Shown: in pieces, positions 1-9,432 of the stretch
How the letters are laid out: every line of letters starts with the position of its first letter
Numbering within the stretch: the stretch's first letter is position 1
Origin: Pedobacter panaciterrae
GTDB taxonomy: Bacteria; Bacteroidota; Bacteroidia; Sphingobacteriales; Sphingobacteriaceae
Direction: 5' to 3'
Length of the DNA stretch: 64,000 bases
Assembly (NCBI RefSeq): GCF_001636695.1
Contig: NZ_LGEL01000021.1
Span: 1 to 64,000, forward strand
The notes under the pieces: model-generated
Told to the model about the DNA's origin: nothing
Database searches by the model: none
What the model saw: only the letters and a program-made list of their open reading frames with translations
Translations under genes and position numbers: made by a program

Positions 1-112
1 TGTTGAAAGCTCCGTACATTTACAAAAGTTCCAAAACAGATAATTAAAATTTATCCTGTTCTTTGCTGTACTAAAAACGAAATATTAAAAAAGAAAATAT
101 CAACTCATTAAA

Positions 113-1105
113 ATGGACACCTTAGAGGAAATTAACAGAAAAGGTTTTGTAGATGAAAAGATCGATCCCACACTTGACCTTTTTGAGGAAATTGAAAAAT
201 TAAAGAAGGAAAAGAATGCAATAATATTGGCTCACTATTATCAGGAGCCTGATATTCAGGATATTGCAGACTACATTGGAGATAGTTTGGGACTTTCTCA
301 GGAAGCTGCTAAAACTGAGGCAGATATCATTGTTTTTGCTGGAGTACATTTTATGGCAGAAACTGCTAAAATTCTTTCCCCTGATAAAACTGTTTTATTA
401 CCAGATGTAAAGGCAGGATGTTCATTGGCAGACAGTTGTCCACCACATTTATTTAAAAAATTCAAAGAGAAATATCCCGATCACCTGGTAATAACCTATG
501 TAAATTGCACTGCAGAATTGAAGGCTTTGAGTGATATCGTATGTACATCTACAAATGCTGTTCAAATTGTTGAAAGTTTACCAAAAGATCAGAAAATAAT
601 CTTCGGGCCAGATAAGAATCTTGGTGCCTGGGTAGCAAAAAAGACCGGCAGGGACCTGGTATTATGGAATGGAGCGTGTATGGTGCACGAAATATTTTCA
701 AGAGAAAAAATAACAAAACTTAAAGAGCGTCATCCTGACGCAAAGTTTATTGCTCATCCTGAATGTGAAGAAGCTGTATTAAAAATGGCCGATTACATTG
801 GTTCTACAACAGGATTGTTAAAATATTCTATAAACAGCGATGCTCAGGAGTTCATTGTAGCAACGGAAAGTGGCATTATTCATCAAATGGAGAAGGCTAA
901 TCCTGGAAAAACGTTCATACCTGCACCTCCAAATAACAATTGTGCCTGTAATGATTGTCCTTATATGAAAAGAAACACATTAGAAAAGTTGTATTTGTGT
1001 CTAAAAAATGGATCTCCTGAGGTAACAGTACCTGAAGATATCATTGTAAGAGCAAGAAAACCAATTGAAAGAATGCTGGAAATATCTGCAAGTTTAGGCT
1101 TGTAA
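113..1105 (+). CDS. nadA: Quinolinate synthase NadA
   Basis: NadA condenses iminoaspartate with dihydroxyacetone phosphate to quinolinate in de novo NAD synthesis, using an oxygen-sensitive 4Fe-4S cluster. The 330-residue product is of usual length. Candidate cluster cysteines are Cys103 in [10 protein letters not shown], Cys189 in NGACMVHE, and one of Cys277, Cys279 and Cys282 in CACNDCP. The substrate-binding HYYQ motif lies at residues 41-44. nadB and nadC are not in the window. The gene is followed by a hairpin-rich spacer, so it probably ends its transcript there. Family assignment is firm. Confidence 0.97.
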   Translation: MDTLEEINRKGFVDEKIDPTLDLFEEIEKLKKEKNAIILAHYYQEPDIQDIADYIGDSLGLSQEAAKTEADIIVFAGVHFMAETAKILSPDKTVLLPDVKAGCSLADSCPPHLFKKFKEKYPDHLVITYVNCTAELKALSDIVCTSTNAVQIVESLPKDQKIIFGPDKNLGAWVAKKTGRDLVLWNGACMVHEIFSREKITKLKERHPDAKFIAHPECEEAVLKMADYIGSTTGLLKYSINSDAQEFIVATESGIIHQMEKANPGKTFIPAPPNNNCACNDCPYMKRNTLEKLYLCLKNGSPEVTVPEDIIVRARKPIERMLEISASLGL

Positions 1106-1123
1106 AAATTTGAATTCTGTCAT

Positions 1124-1256
1124 GTTGTTCTCATTCCTCGTGTTGTTCTTTCGTTATTATTGTCCATGATTGTTGCGTGTCTGTCATTGTTGTTCGTCAT
1201 CACGACGATAGGAGAGATGACGAACTAGAACAAGAATAATGGATGAGAACAACACG
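1124..1256. repeat. Nested hairpin, divergent relative of the dispersed repeat
   Basis: The spacer between nadA and thiL holds a perfect 10-bp inverted repeat at 1192-1201 and 1216-1225 (GTTCGTCATC / GATGACGAAC). Its 14-base loop contains CGACGATAGGAGA, the core of the 72-bp repeats elsewhere in the window. Outer arms also pair: 1124-1134 with 1243-1253, and 1139-1149 with 1246-1256. There is no T-run, so it is not a classical terminator. Confidence 0.7.
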
Positions 1257-1387
1257 ACGTGAAAAAGAAGAGACGAATCGTACAAAAAAAAATGTTGATA
1301 ACTATGTTAATTGTCTGTAATATAGTATCTTAATATTGATAAAATATTTTAACTGTAATAATAGTTTAATTGTAAAAGAATAAGATA

Positions 1388-2428
1388 ATGTTTGAGAATA
1401 AGGAAAGAACTGATATTTCAGAATTGGGAGAATTTGGGCTGATAAAGCATTTAACAGATACTTTCAAAATAAGACATGAAAGCAGTATAAAAGGCATAGG
1501 TGATGATGCAGCAGTATTAAATTTTAACAATAAAGAGGTGCTGATTTCTACTGATCTTTTGCTTGAAGGCATTCATTTTGATCTGGCTTATGTACCCTTG
1601 ATACATTTAGGCTACAAAGCAGTACAAGTCAATCTAAGCGATATTTATGCTATGAATGGTATTGCTACTCAGGTAACAGTTTCTATTGGCTTATCGAGCA
1701 AATTTCCTTTAGAAGCAGTTGAAGAAATTTATAAAGGAATTGAACTTGCCTGTAATAAATTCAATATTGACCTTATTGGTGGTGATACTTCAGCAAGTAA
1801 ACAAGGATTAGTAATCAGTGTAACCAGCATTGGTTACGCAGAAAAAAACGATGTTGTTTATAGAAATGGAGCTGGAGAAGGAGATCTTTTATGTGTTTCA
1901 GGTGACTTAGGTGGTGCTTATGTTGGAATGCAGATTCTGGAAAGAGAAAAATTGATCTTCCTTGAAAATCCTAATATTCAACCAGATTTAGAAGGTAAAG
2001 ATTATATAATTGAACGTCAGTTAAAGCCTGAAGGAAGAAGAGATATTGTTGATCTTTTAGCTCAAATGGAAATAAAACCGACTTCGATGATAGATGTTTC
2101 TGATGGATTAGCTTCTGAAATATTACACATTTGTCAGCAATCAGAAAAAGGATGCAATCTTTACGAAGAGAAAATTCCAATAGATCCAATGACTTATGAA
2201 ACTGCACGTGAATTGGGGTTAGATCCAACAGTATGTGCTTTAAGTGGAGGAGAAGATTATGAATTACTGTTTACAATTAAGCAGGAAGATTATCCTAAAC
2301 TAAAAAACGACGTTGATATCACCATCATTGGCCACATCACTGATAAAAATTCAGGATGTAAGATGATATCTAAATCCAATGTTGTGCATGAATTAAAGGC
2401 ACAAGGATGGAACGCATTTAAATTATAA
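1388..2428 (+). CDS. thiL: Thiamine-monophosphate kinase ThiL
   Basis: ThiL phosphorylates thiamine monophosphate to the active cofactor thiamine diphosphate, the last step of thiamine synthesis. The 346-residue protein has the family's GIGDDAAVL motif near residue 37, STDLLLEGIHF near residue 55, the metal-binding GGDTSAS near residue 135 and the AIR-synthase-like SGGEDYELLF near the C-terminus. No TPP riboswitch is visible upstream, and no other thiamine genes are near. Its stop codon overlaps the stop of the convergent rmuC by 6 bases. Confidence 0.95.
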   Translation: MFENKERTDISELGEFGLIKHLTDTFKIRHESSIKGIGDDAAVLNFNNKEVLISTDLLLEGIHFDLAYVPLIHLGYKAVQVNLSDIYAMNGIATQVTVSIGLSSKFPLEAVEEIYKGIELACNKFNIDLIGGDTSASKQGLVISVTSIGYAEKNDVVYRNGAGEGDLLCVSGDLGGAYVGMQILEREKLIFLENPNIQPDLEGKDYIIERQLKPEGRRDIVDLLAQMEIKPTSMIDVSDGLASEILHICQQSEKGCNLYEEKIPIDPMTYETARELGLDPTVCALSGGEDYELLFTIKQEDYPKLKNDVDITIIGHITDKNSGCKMISKSNVVHELKAQGWNAFKL

Positions 2429-3775
2429 ATTATCTTCCTCATCAGGTAAGGTAGAATCCAGAAATTTGGTGTCAATCTGCTTAGTAGCTTTGGCACCTAA
2501 TTTCTTAATTTTCTCTGAAGTATTAGAAAGATTACCAGCCCCGGTAGAAAGTTTATTTAACGCTTTGTCATAAGAATCCTGACTTTGTTTAATATTCTTT
2601 CCTATGCCCTCCATATCAGCCAGAAAGCCAACAAATTTATCATACATATTACCACTTAAACGGGCAATTTCAAGTACATTTCTATTCTGTCTTTCTTGTT
2701 TCCAGATACTGGCAATGGTACGCAACGTGGCTAATAAAGTAGAAGGACTAACAATAACCACTTTCCTATCCCAGGCATAGTTAAACAGTTCAGCATCTTG
2801 TTGTACAGCAATGCCAAAGGAAGATTCTATAGGTATAAAGAGCAATACAAAATCTGGAGAATTGATTTGGTAAAGGTCATGATAGTTTTTGGCAGATAAA
2901 CCTTGTATATGAGTTTTAATAGAAACGAGGTGTTGTTTTAAATGCGATTCCTTATCTTCATCTGCCTCTGCAGTAACCAATCGTTCGTAAGCCAGTAAAG
3001 ATACCTTAGAATCAATTATTATATGTTTATCATCCGGAAGGTCAATAATAACATCCGGTTGCATTCTACCCCCATCAGAAGAGCTCAAACTCGTTTGTAT
3101 CCTGTACTCTCTATCTTTGATTAAACCAGATCTTTCCAAAACACGTTCAAGTATAACTTCCCCCCAGTTGCCTTGTTTTTTATTATCGCCTTTAAGTGCT
3201 CTCGTCAAGTTATTAGCATCCTCCTGAATCTGCTTGGTCTGATCCATTAATTGTGAGATCACACCTTTCAAGATATTTCTTTCGTCTGATTCGGATTTAT
3301 ATACCTTATCAACCTTTTCTTCAAAAGCTTTTATGTTTTCTTTAAATGGATTTAAGATAACATCAAGATTAGTCCGGTTTTGTTCTGTAAACCTTGCTGT
3401 TTTTTCTTCAAGAACTTTATTGGCAATATTTTCAAATTCCAGTTTAAATCTTTGTTGCAGCTCAGCAATATATTTATCCTGTTCAACCTGTTTTTCACGT
3501 TGTGCAATAAGTGATTCTTCTGCTTTAATAACCTTACTGCGCTCATTCATATAATTACTGCGAAGATCATTCAGTTCATCTTCCAGTTTTAATTTTTCTT
3601 CCTTTAACCAATTCATTGATTTTTGGTGTTCCAATTCCTTTAACTCCAGAAGAGCAATATGATTTTGGCTGGCCGCCGGTTTCTTAAACAATAGAAAAAT
3701 AAGTGCGGCTAAAATGATAACTAATAAAACTATTCCTGCTAATTCCATACTAATATTGTTATCAAATGTGGTCAT
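2423..3775 (-). CDS. rmuC: DNA recombination protein RmuC
   Basis: RmuC-family proteins are membrane-anchored, coiled-coil proteins with a predicted nuclease-like core, linked to limiting inversions at short inverted repeats. Starting at MTTFDNN gives 450 residues, with a transmembrane helix at about residues 13-31, a long coiled coil to about residue 150, then the RmuC core including GNWGEVILERVLE, GGRMQPDVIIDLP and IIDSKVSLLAYERL. A longer frame upstream would overlap the neighbouring oxidoreductase gene and adds a Cys/Arg-rich stretch unlike the family. A TAnnTTTG box lies 15 nt before this ATG, which supports it. Confidence 0.92.
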   Translation of the reverse strand: MTTFDNNISMELAGIVLLVIILAALIFLLFKKPAASQNHIALLELKELEHQKSMNWLKEEKLKLEDELNDLRSNYMNERSKVIKAEESLIAQREKQVEQDKYIAELQQRFKLEFENIANKVLEEKTARFTEQNRTNLDVILNPFKENIKAFEEKVDKVYKSESDERNILKGVISQLMDQTKQIQEDANNLTRALKGDNKKQGNWGEVILERVLERSGLIKDREYRIQTSLSSSDGGRMQPDVIIDLPDDKHIIIDSKVSLLAYERLVTAEADEDKESHLKQHLVSIKTHIQGLSAKNYHDLYQINSPDFVLLFIPIESSFGIAVQQDAELFNYAWDRKVVIVSPSTLLATLRTIASIWKQERQNRNVLEIARLSGNMYDKFVGFLADMEGIGKNIKQSQDSYDKALNKLSTGAGNLSNTSEKIKKLGAKATKQIDTKFLDSTLPDEEDNL

Positions 3776-3819
3776 AATAACTTTAAATTGCAAAAATAAA
3801 TAGTATTTCATTGAGTGGG

Positions 3820-4959
3820 TTACAGAGATTTTATAACCCGCATGGCAGCATCTTCTCCGGTTTGAGTACCCATTGCAATTCCCATTCCATTGCATCTTAC
3901 AGCACAGAAAACATTGGGTGTTACCTCCTTAATTATAGGGTCTATGGCCGATCCGAATGCCATAATTCCACTCCAGCTTTGTTCTATTTCAAAAGGAATT
4001 CCAGGCAAAATTACTTCTGATAACAATTTTACTAAAGCACTTTGTACCAATTCAGTACTTCCAAATTCGGTAGTTTCCTCTGCTTTAAAATCAAGGTTCC
4101 TGCCTCCTCCTAAAAGCAGTCTCCCATCAATATTTCTAAAATAATAATACCCTTTATCGTAATGGAAAGTACCTTTTATTTTTAGATGCTTTATTGGTTT
4201 TGTAATCACTACCTGCCCTCTTCCTGGTATTACATCCAGAGAAGGAAACAGATCTTTTATAAAAGCATTATTACAAAGTAAAACCCTTTTACAGCTAAAA
4301 TTACCATGAGGAGTAATAACAATTTGCTCATCGCCTTCTTCCTGTAGCCCGGTAACTGTACAAGAGTTAAAAATACTTACTCCTTGCTTTTTTGCCATAC
4401 TAAGCAATGCCACCATCATTTTTCCAGGATCAATTTGTGCTTCTAATGTATTTTCTAAAAGGAGGCTTATACCTTCAAAACCAAATTTAGAAGCTTTACC
4501 TTCAGCAGTTTTAAAAACATCAGAAAACCCTGAAATTTCCCTTAAAATCTGATTGTAATGGCTAATTTTGGATACACACAATGAAGATAATTCATTTTCT
4601 AAAGGCTTAAATAACTCATAGCCACCATAATTGTGATAGGCTATAGAACGATCTCCTAATAGCTTTCTTAGTTTTAAGAGTCCTTGCCAGCGTTTATCGA
4701 TTAAATTATATAAACCAGCAGTTCCTATAATTTTCTCCTGTTCAATTAATTCTGAAATACTTCCAAAACAGGCAAAGCCTGCATTCTTTGTACTGGCTCC
4801 TGATGGTAAGAAGCCCATTTCCAACACAGCAACGTTTAAATCGGGCGATTCTTTTTTTAAACAGATGGCAGCATTAAGGCCTACAATTCCTCCTCCTACG
4901 ATGATGATATCATAGTTAAAAAAGTGTTTTTTTTCCCAATAAGAAATCATTGCGGACAT
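3820..4959 (-). CDS. FAD-dependent oxidoreductase, DAO family
   Basis: This is a 379-residue flavoprotein of the D-amino acid/glycine oxidase (DAO) fold. The N-terminal Rossmann motif IIIVGGGIVGLNAA binds FAD, and the C-terminal segment around NVFCAVRCNGMGIAMG is typical of the family. An amine or amino acid is the likely substrate, but the sequence does not say which. It lies 45 bases upstream of rmuC on the same strand with no obvious functional link. The first ATG at 4959 and a second three codons later are both possible starts. Confidence 0.85.
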   Translation of the reverse strand: MSAMISYWEKKHFFNYDIIIVGGGIVGLNAAICLKKESPDLNVAVLEMGFLPSGASTKNAGFACFGSISELIEQEKIIGTAGLYNLIDKRWQGLLKLRKLLGDRSIAYHNYGGYELFKPLENELSSLCVSKISHYNQILREISGFSDVFKTAEGKASKFGFEGISLLLENTLEAQIDPGKMMVALLSMAKKQGVSIFNSCTVTGLQEEGDEQIVITPHGNFSCKRVLLCNNAFIKDLFPSLDVIPGRGQVVITKPIKHLKIKGTFHYDKGYYYFRNIDGRLLLGGGRNLDFKAEETTEFGSTELVQSALVKLLSEVILPGIPFEIEQSWSGIMAFGSAIDPIIKEVTPNVFCAVRCNGMGIAMGTQTGEDAAMRVIKSL

Positions 4960-5043
4960 AATATAAATTTATGTTATTTTTTGATTCTCAGACAAATTGG
5001 GAACAATTTTTGATTTTAACCAACCAGATGCAAAACTAAAAAA

Positions 5044-5739
5044 ATGGGAATTTATTTGATTTTATTAATCCCGGTTCTAATATTAAGCATGTTCGTACAA
5101 TGGAGATTTAGAACTAAATTTTCAAAATATACTGAAATGCATTTGAACTCGGGATTTTCGGGAAAAGAAGTTGCAGAGAAAATGCTGCACGACAATGGGA
5201 TATTTGATGTAAGGGTGATGAGTACCGATGGACAGTTATCAGATCATTATAATCCTTCAGATAAAACGGTTAATTTAAGTACAGATGTCTATTATGGGCG
5301 AAGTGTTGCAGCAGCAGCAGTTGCAGCTCATGAGTGTGGGCATGCCTTACAACAGGCCAAATCTTACAGTTGGTTAAATCTCAGAACGAATATGGTTCCC
5401 CTGGTAAGTTTAACTTCTAACCTTTTGCAGTGGGTATTAATACTTGGAGTTTTATTAATTGCATTTACCTTTAACCCCATTGTTTTAACCATTGGTGTAG
5501 TTGGATTAGCGTTAATTACTGGTTTTAGTATAATTACCTTACCTGTAGAGTTTGATGCCAGCAGAAGGGCGCTAATATGGCTAAAAAACAATAAAGAGAT
5601 ACTCTACACTACAGAAGAAAATACTCAGGCTAAAGATGCACTTTGGTGGGCTGCCATGACTTATGTAGTAGCCGCATTAGGCGCTATGACTAATCTCATT
5701 TATTTCCTTTCCATATTATTTGGAAGGCAAAAAGGTTAG
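5044..5739 (+). CDS. Membrane zinc metallopeptidase, YugP family
   Basis: The 231-residue protein belongs to the YugP-like neutral zinc metallopeptidase family. It has an N-terminal membrane helix, the zinc-binding motif HECGH at residues 96-100, two central hydrophobic helices at about 115-165, and a further helix near the C-terminus. The active site probably faces the cytoplasm or the membrane surface; the substrate is unknown in the family. It overlaps the stop of convergent apaG by 4 bases. Confidence 0.88.
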   Translation: MGIYLILLIPVLILSMFVQWRFRTKFSKYTEMHLNSGFSGKEVAEKMLHDNGIFDVRVMSTDGQLSDHYNPSDKTVNLSTDVYYGRSVAAAAVAAHECGHALQQAKSYSWLNLRTNMVPLVSLTSNLLQWVLILGVLLIAFTFNPIVLTIGVVGLALITGFSIITLPVEFDASRRALIWLKNNKEILYTTEENTQAKDALWWAAMTYVVAALGAMTNLIYFLSILFGRQKG

Positions 5740-6122
5740 TTTAACCTGTAAGAGGCTATTAAGCTAAATTTAGGGATATCAACGGTAAATTCAGTGTTAT
5801 CAACTAAACGACTCATTAAATAGCTTCCATTCATAGTACCCATATCGGTAGTTAAATTGCATCCAGACACATATGAATGACTTTCTCCAGGTTCAATTAC
5901 AGGCTGTAAGCCAACAACTCCTTCACCTTCTACCTCTCTTTGAATACCGCTTGAATCAAAAATGAACCATTGGCGTCTTTTCAGCTGTATTGAATAATCT
6001 GTTAGGTTTTCTATATTAATTCGGTAGGCAAATACATAGTGATCATTTGCCGGATTAGAATATTCATCCTGATACACTGTTTCTACCGAAATTTTAACAC
6101 CTTCTGTTATTGCTGTAACCAT
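5736..6122 (-). CDS. apaG: ApaG domain protein
   Basis: A 128-residue single-domain ApaG protein with a fibronectin-III-like fold. The family signature is visible as VEGEGVVGLQPVIEPGESH followed by YVSGC and MNGSYLM. ApaG was linked to cobalt resistance and magnesium efflux in enterobacteria, but its biochemical role is unsettled. The gene follows dusB by 32 bases on the same strand, so the two may be cotranscribed. Length is normal. Confidence 0.93.
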   Translation of the reverse strand: MVTAITEGVKISVETVYQDEYSNPANDHYVFAYRINIENLTDYSIQLKRRQWFIFDSSGIQREVEGEGVVGLQPVIEPGESHSYVSGCNLTTDMGTMNGSYLMSRLVDNTEFTVDIPKFSLIASYRLN

Positions 6123-6154
6123 TACAATTTTATTTATCTAATGTTTTTCAAAAA

Positions 6155-7162
6155 TCAAGCCATTTCCCCAATTGGGATAATGTTATGATATTTATCTGCC
6201 ACTTCGTCTAAGATACTATGTATAGTTTCTATGTTATCTTCTTTGACAAGTAACATTCTATAAGGTTTAAAATCTGGTAAACCTTTAAAATAATTGGCAT
6301 AGTGGCGTCTCATTTCGAATACACCAACTTTAGGTCCTTTCCATGCAATTGATTTCTCGAAATGTGTTCTGCAGACAGTAACACGTTCTTCAACACTTGG
6401 TCCGGCTAAAATTTCTCCAGTATTAAAAAAGTGTCTTATTTCTCTGAATATCCACGGATATCCAATAGCAGCCCTGCCAATCATGATCCCGTCAATCTCA
6501 TATTCCAGTCTCCAGTCTGCTGCTTTTTGTATGCTATCCACATCTCCATTTCCAAAAATTGGAATTTTAATACGTGGGTTTCTTTTAATTTCTCTTATCA
6601 GCGTCCAGTCGGCTTCACCTTTATACAGCTGAGCCCTTGTTCTGCCATGAATTGTTAAAGCTTGGATGCCAATGTCTTGTAATCTTTCTGCAACTTCTTC
6701 TACATTCTTGGTATTGTCGTCCCAGCCTAGTCTGGTTTTCACTGTTACAGGTAAATGAGTGGCCTTCACAACAGCTTCAGTCATTTTAACCATTTTATCA
6801 ATATCCTGCAGCAAACTAGCCCCTGCGCCTCTGCAGGCAACGTTCTTAACCGGACAGCCATAATTGATATCCATCAGATCGGGATTAGCCAGAGTAGCAA
6901 TTTCAGTAGCTTCTCTCATATGGTCAATCTCACTTCCAAATATCTGTATACCAATAGGACGTTCATACTCAAAAATATCAAGTTTAGCCCTGCTTTTCGC
7001 AGCATCTCTAATCAATCCTTCCGACGAAATGAATTCAGTATACATCATATCTACCCCGCTTTGTTTACAAACAAAACGAAAAGGAGGATCGCTCACATCT
7101 TCCATCGGTGCAAGCAATAAAGGGAACTCTCCCAGGTCAATATTTCCTATCTTTACAGACAT
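6155..7162 (-). CDS. dusB: tRNA-dihydrouridine synthase DusB
   Basis: This flavoenzyme reduces specific uridines in the tRNA D-loop to dihydrouridine. Starting at MSVKIGNIDLGE gives 335 residues. Visible motifs are LAPMEDVSDPPFR at the N-terminus, the catalytic cysteine in NYGCPVKNVACRGAGA, the FMN-contacting TVKTRLGW and IHGRTRAQLY, and MIGRAAIGYPWIF. A start 11 codons earlier is possible, but a TAnnTTTG box at 7193-7200 overlaps it, so the inner ATG is preferred. apaG follows downstream. Confidence 0.95.
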   Translation of the reverse strand: MSVKIGNIDLGEFPLLLAPMEDVSDPPFRFVCKQSGVDMMYTEFISSEGLIRDAAKSRAKLDIFEYERPIGIQIFGSEIDHMREATEIATLANPDLMDINYGCPVKNVACRGAGASLLQDIDKMVKMTEAVVKATHLPVTVKTRLGWDDNTKNVEEVAERLQDIGIQALTIHGRTRAQLYKGEADWTLIREIKRNPRIKIPIFGNGDVDSIQKAADWRLEYEIDGIMIGRAAIGYPWIFREIRHFFNTGEILAGPSVEERVTVCRTHFEKSIAWKGPKVGVFEMRRHYANYFKGLPDFKPYRMLLVKEDNIETIHSILDEVADKYHNIIPIGEMA

Positions 7163-7192
7163 TTTTCTATCTTCAATGCAAATTTCAAAGTG

Positions 7193-7200
7193 CAAAGGTA
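7193..7200 (-). promoter_or_regulatory. Candidate -7 box of dusB
   Basis: Reads TACCTTTG on the minus strand and matches the Bacteroidota consensus TAnnTTTG, 30 nt before the chosen dusB ATG. No clear TTTG -33 element is present. Confidence 0.45.
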
Positions 7201-7215
7201 CAAATAATCAAAATA

Positions 7216-8148
7216 ATGAATTTCATAGAAAAGCCACGAGACGAAAATAGTCCTTATACGCAGCTACTTATGCTCATTGGATACATAATAGTGGGCCTTT
7301 TTGCTTTTTCGATTATTGCACTCGGTATTATTGTTTCCATGTATGGATTTGGATCGATTACCAATCCGGTAATACTTTCTGGTGCTGAAGAGAAATATAG
7401 ACCTGCACTTCAAATTCTTTTAGCAGCTACTTCTGCAGGGATGTTTTTGGCTCCACCCTTATTACTGGCTTTAACAGAAAGAAAAAAAATAAATGTGTTC
7501 TATGGCTTTAAAAAACCGGAACCAAGCCTGTTACTTATCGTTTTACTGATCATGATAGTTTCTATGCCATTTATGGAATGGACAGCCATGATTAATCAAA
7601 AAATGGTGTTGCCCGATTACCTGAAGTGGGTAGAAAACTGGATGAAACAAAAGGAAGATGAGGCAATGCAAACTACCCTGCTCCTGCTAAAAATGAAACA
7701 TATCGGTGAGCTTGTGGTCAACCTTTTGCTAATAGCTCTGCTGCCCGGCATAGCCGAAGAAATGATGTTCAGAGGAGCCATACAACGCTCTTTTTTAAGA
7801 ATTTTTAATAACCCACATGTTGCAATCTGGGCAGCAGCATTCCTTTTCAGCGCTATACATTTACAGTTTTACGGCTTTTTACCACGCTTGTTATTAGGAG
7901 CCGGGTTTGGTTATATTTATTACTGGAGTGGAAGTTTATGGTACGCAATGTTAGCCCATTTTTTAAATAATGCTTATGCAGTATGTGCAGCATGGTATAT
8001 GCAAAAAAACAATATACCTTTGTCTGAGGCTGACAATACCAGCCATTTTCCATGGTATGGATACGTAATCAGCTTCATTTTAACGATTCTTGTATTCCAG
8101 ATTTTTAAAAATAAAACCTCAAAAACCTATGAGCAGCAATTGGATTAA
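7216..8148 (+). CDS. CPBP family intramembrane glutamic protease
   Basis: A 310-residue polytopic membrane protein of the CPBP/Abi (Rce1-like) family. The catalytic EExxxR motif is EEMMFR at residues 181-186, the second motif histidine is His215 in FSAIHLQ, and the third is His248 in HFLNNAY. The start MNFIEKPRDE is preferred because longer forms run into divergent dusB. Families of this kind act as proteases or in bacteriocin self-immunity; the substrate here is unknown. It overlaps the next gene by 20 bases and is probably cotranscribed with cdsA. Confidence 0.9.
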   Translation: MNFIEKPRDENSPYTQLLMLIGYIIVGLFAFSIIALGIIVSMYGFGSITNPVILSGAEEKYRPALQILLAATSAGMFLAPPLLLALTERKKINVFYGFKKPEPSLLLIVLLIMIVSMPFMEWTAMINQKMVLPDYLKWVENWMKQKEDEAMQTTLLLLKMKHIGELVVNLLLIALLPGIAEEMMFRGAIQRSFLRIFNNPHVAIWAAAFLFSAIHLQFYGFLPRLLLGAGFGYIYYWSGSLWYAMLAHFLNNAYAVCAAWYMQKNNIPLSEADNTSHFPWYGYVISFILTILVFQIFKNKTSKTYEQQLD

Positions 8149-8335
8149 AGTTTATGAAACAGAAGATCAATTTCAGGCAGAAATTCTTAAACAGGGATTA
8201 ATGGCAATTGATATAGATGCAGTGGTATTAAACAAACAAGATTCATCTTACAAATCATTTGGCATATTAACCGTTATGGTGCATCCGGATGATTACGAGA
8301 AAACAAAGGAGTACATTTTAGAAAACAATATTTAA
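8129..8335 (+). CDS. DUF2007 family small protein
   Basis: A 68-residue soluble protein starting MSSNWIKVYETED and containing the DUF2007-type pattern of a strand, the AEILKQGL helix, and strands around DAVVLNKQD and LTVMVHPDDYEKT. DUF2007 resembles a PII-like or signal-transducing alpha/beta fold, but no function is established. It is sandwiched between the CPBP protease (20-base overlap) and cdsA (1-base overlap), so translation is probably coupled along the three genes. Confidence 0.85.
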   Translation: MSSNWIKVYETEDQFQAEILKQGLMAIDIDAVVLNKQDSSYKSFGILTVMVHPDDYEKTKEYILENNI

Positions 8336-9144
8336 TGAAAACCAGGGCAATAACCGCTTTCTTTTTTACTATAGTGATGCTGGGATCCATCTTTTTAGGC
8401 GGATATACCTTTACTTTTTTTTACCTCCTTTTAAGCCTTGCAGCCTTATTGGAATTCTTTAAATTGATTAAAACAGCCGGAATAAGACCTCATAGAAATA
8501 TTGCTCTTTTTGCTGCCACATTAATCTTCTTAATGACCGCGGGCTACCATTACCTGCAGTTTGAAACTAAATACATGTTGCTTATCGTACCGCTGTTATT
8601 TTCGGTGTTTATAAGCGAATTGTATAAAAAAGATAAGATACCTTTTGCCAATATATCCTATACTTTTGTGGGCTTTGTATATGTTACAACGCCATTTTGT
8701 TTCTTTTATTCACTTGGTTTTCTTACGAGTGACGCCGAATACAGCTTTCATTTACCACTCTCCTTTTTACTGATGCTTTGGGCAAATGATACAGGCGCTT
8801 ATCTTTTCGGAATGAAGTTCGGCAAAACACGACTTTTTGAACGACATTCGCCAAAAAAATCATGGGAAGGTTTCTTTGGGGGAATGTTTACCAGTGTGCT
8901 TGTATCCTACCTTATTTCATTACAATTTACGGAAATAAGCAGTTGGATTTGGGCCGGGATGGCGCTTTTAATAGCAAGTTTTGGTACGCTTGGAGATCTT
9001 GTAGAATCCATGCTGAAACGAAGTCTTAATGTTAAGGATTCTGGGACTTTCTTACCCGGACATGGTGGCCTTTTAGATCGGTTTGACGGCCTCTTAATTG
9101 CTGCCCCAGTAGTGTATACCTATTTGTACCTTTTACTACGTTAA
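8335..9144 (+). CDS. cdsA: Phosphatidate cytidylyltransferase CdsA
   Basis: CdsA makes CDP-diacylglycerol from phosphatidate and CTP, the branch-point precursor of membrane phospholipids. The 269-residue protein has about eight hydrophobic segments and the family signature near its C-terminus: SMLKRSLNVKDSG followed by LPGHGGLLDRFD, which carries the metal-binding aspartates. Its start overlaps the stop of the DUF2007 gene (TAATG). psd, which acts later in the same pathway, is about 25 kb away here. Confidence 0.96.
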   Translation: MKTRAITAFFFTIVMLGSIFLGGYTFTFFYLLLSLAALLEFFKLIKTAGIRPHRNIALFAATLIFLMTAGYHYLQFETKYMLLIVPLLFSVFISELYKKDKIPFANISYTFVGFVYVTTPFCFFYSLGFLTSDAEYSFHLPLSFLLMLWANDTGAYLFGMKFGKTRLFERHSPKKSWEGFFGGMFTSVLVSYLISLQFTEISSWIWAGMALLIASFGTLGDLVESMLKRSLNVKDSGTFLPGHGGLLDRFDGLLIAAPVVYTYLYLLLR

Positions 9145-9196
9145 GGAGCGGATTTAACTGAATCCAGAATAGATTAACCGTGGACTCACTGTGGAC

Positions 9197-9421
9197 TTAT
9201 AAGGAACGATTGGGGTTCTTTAATGGCTGAAGCAGGTACTCTAAACCATTGAGCTTAATTTCGTAAAGTGTGGCAATCATTTCGCCGAGTTTCCCTGGCG
9301 GAAAACCTTCTTTATGAAACCAGATCAGGTAAGACTCTGGCAGGTCGCATAAAATACGCCCCTTATATTTGCCAAAAGGCATTTGCATGGTAACCAGATC
9401 TTTCAGTATTTGCGGATTCAT
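9197..9421 (-). CDS. DUF3820 family protein
   Basis: A 74-residue protein with the DUF3820 pattern: MPFGKYKGRILCDLPESYL followed by WFHKEGFPPGKLGE. The family is small and widespread in Bacteroidota and Gammaproteobacteria; a possible nucleic-acid or exonuclease-associated role has been suggested for related domains, but no function is established. It lies 11 bases downstream of mfd on the same strand and may be cotranscribed with this DNA repair gene. Confidence 0.85.
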   Translation of the reverse strand: MNPQILKDLVTMQMPFGKYKGRILCDLPESYLIWFHKEGFPPGKLGEMIATLYEIKLNGLEYLLQPLKNPNRSL

Positions 9422-9432
9422 TGCGCTTTAAA

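Noticed and set aside
1106-1387. TPP riboswitch before thiL
   Set aside because: No CTGAGA-type or other THI-box core is visible; the spacer is explained by palindromes and AT-rich sequence.
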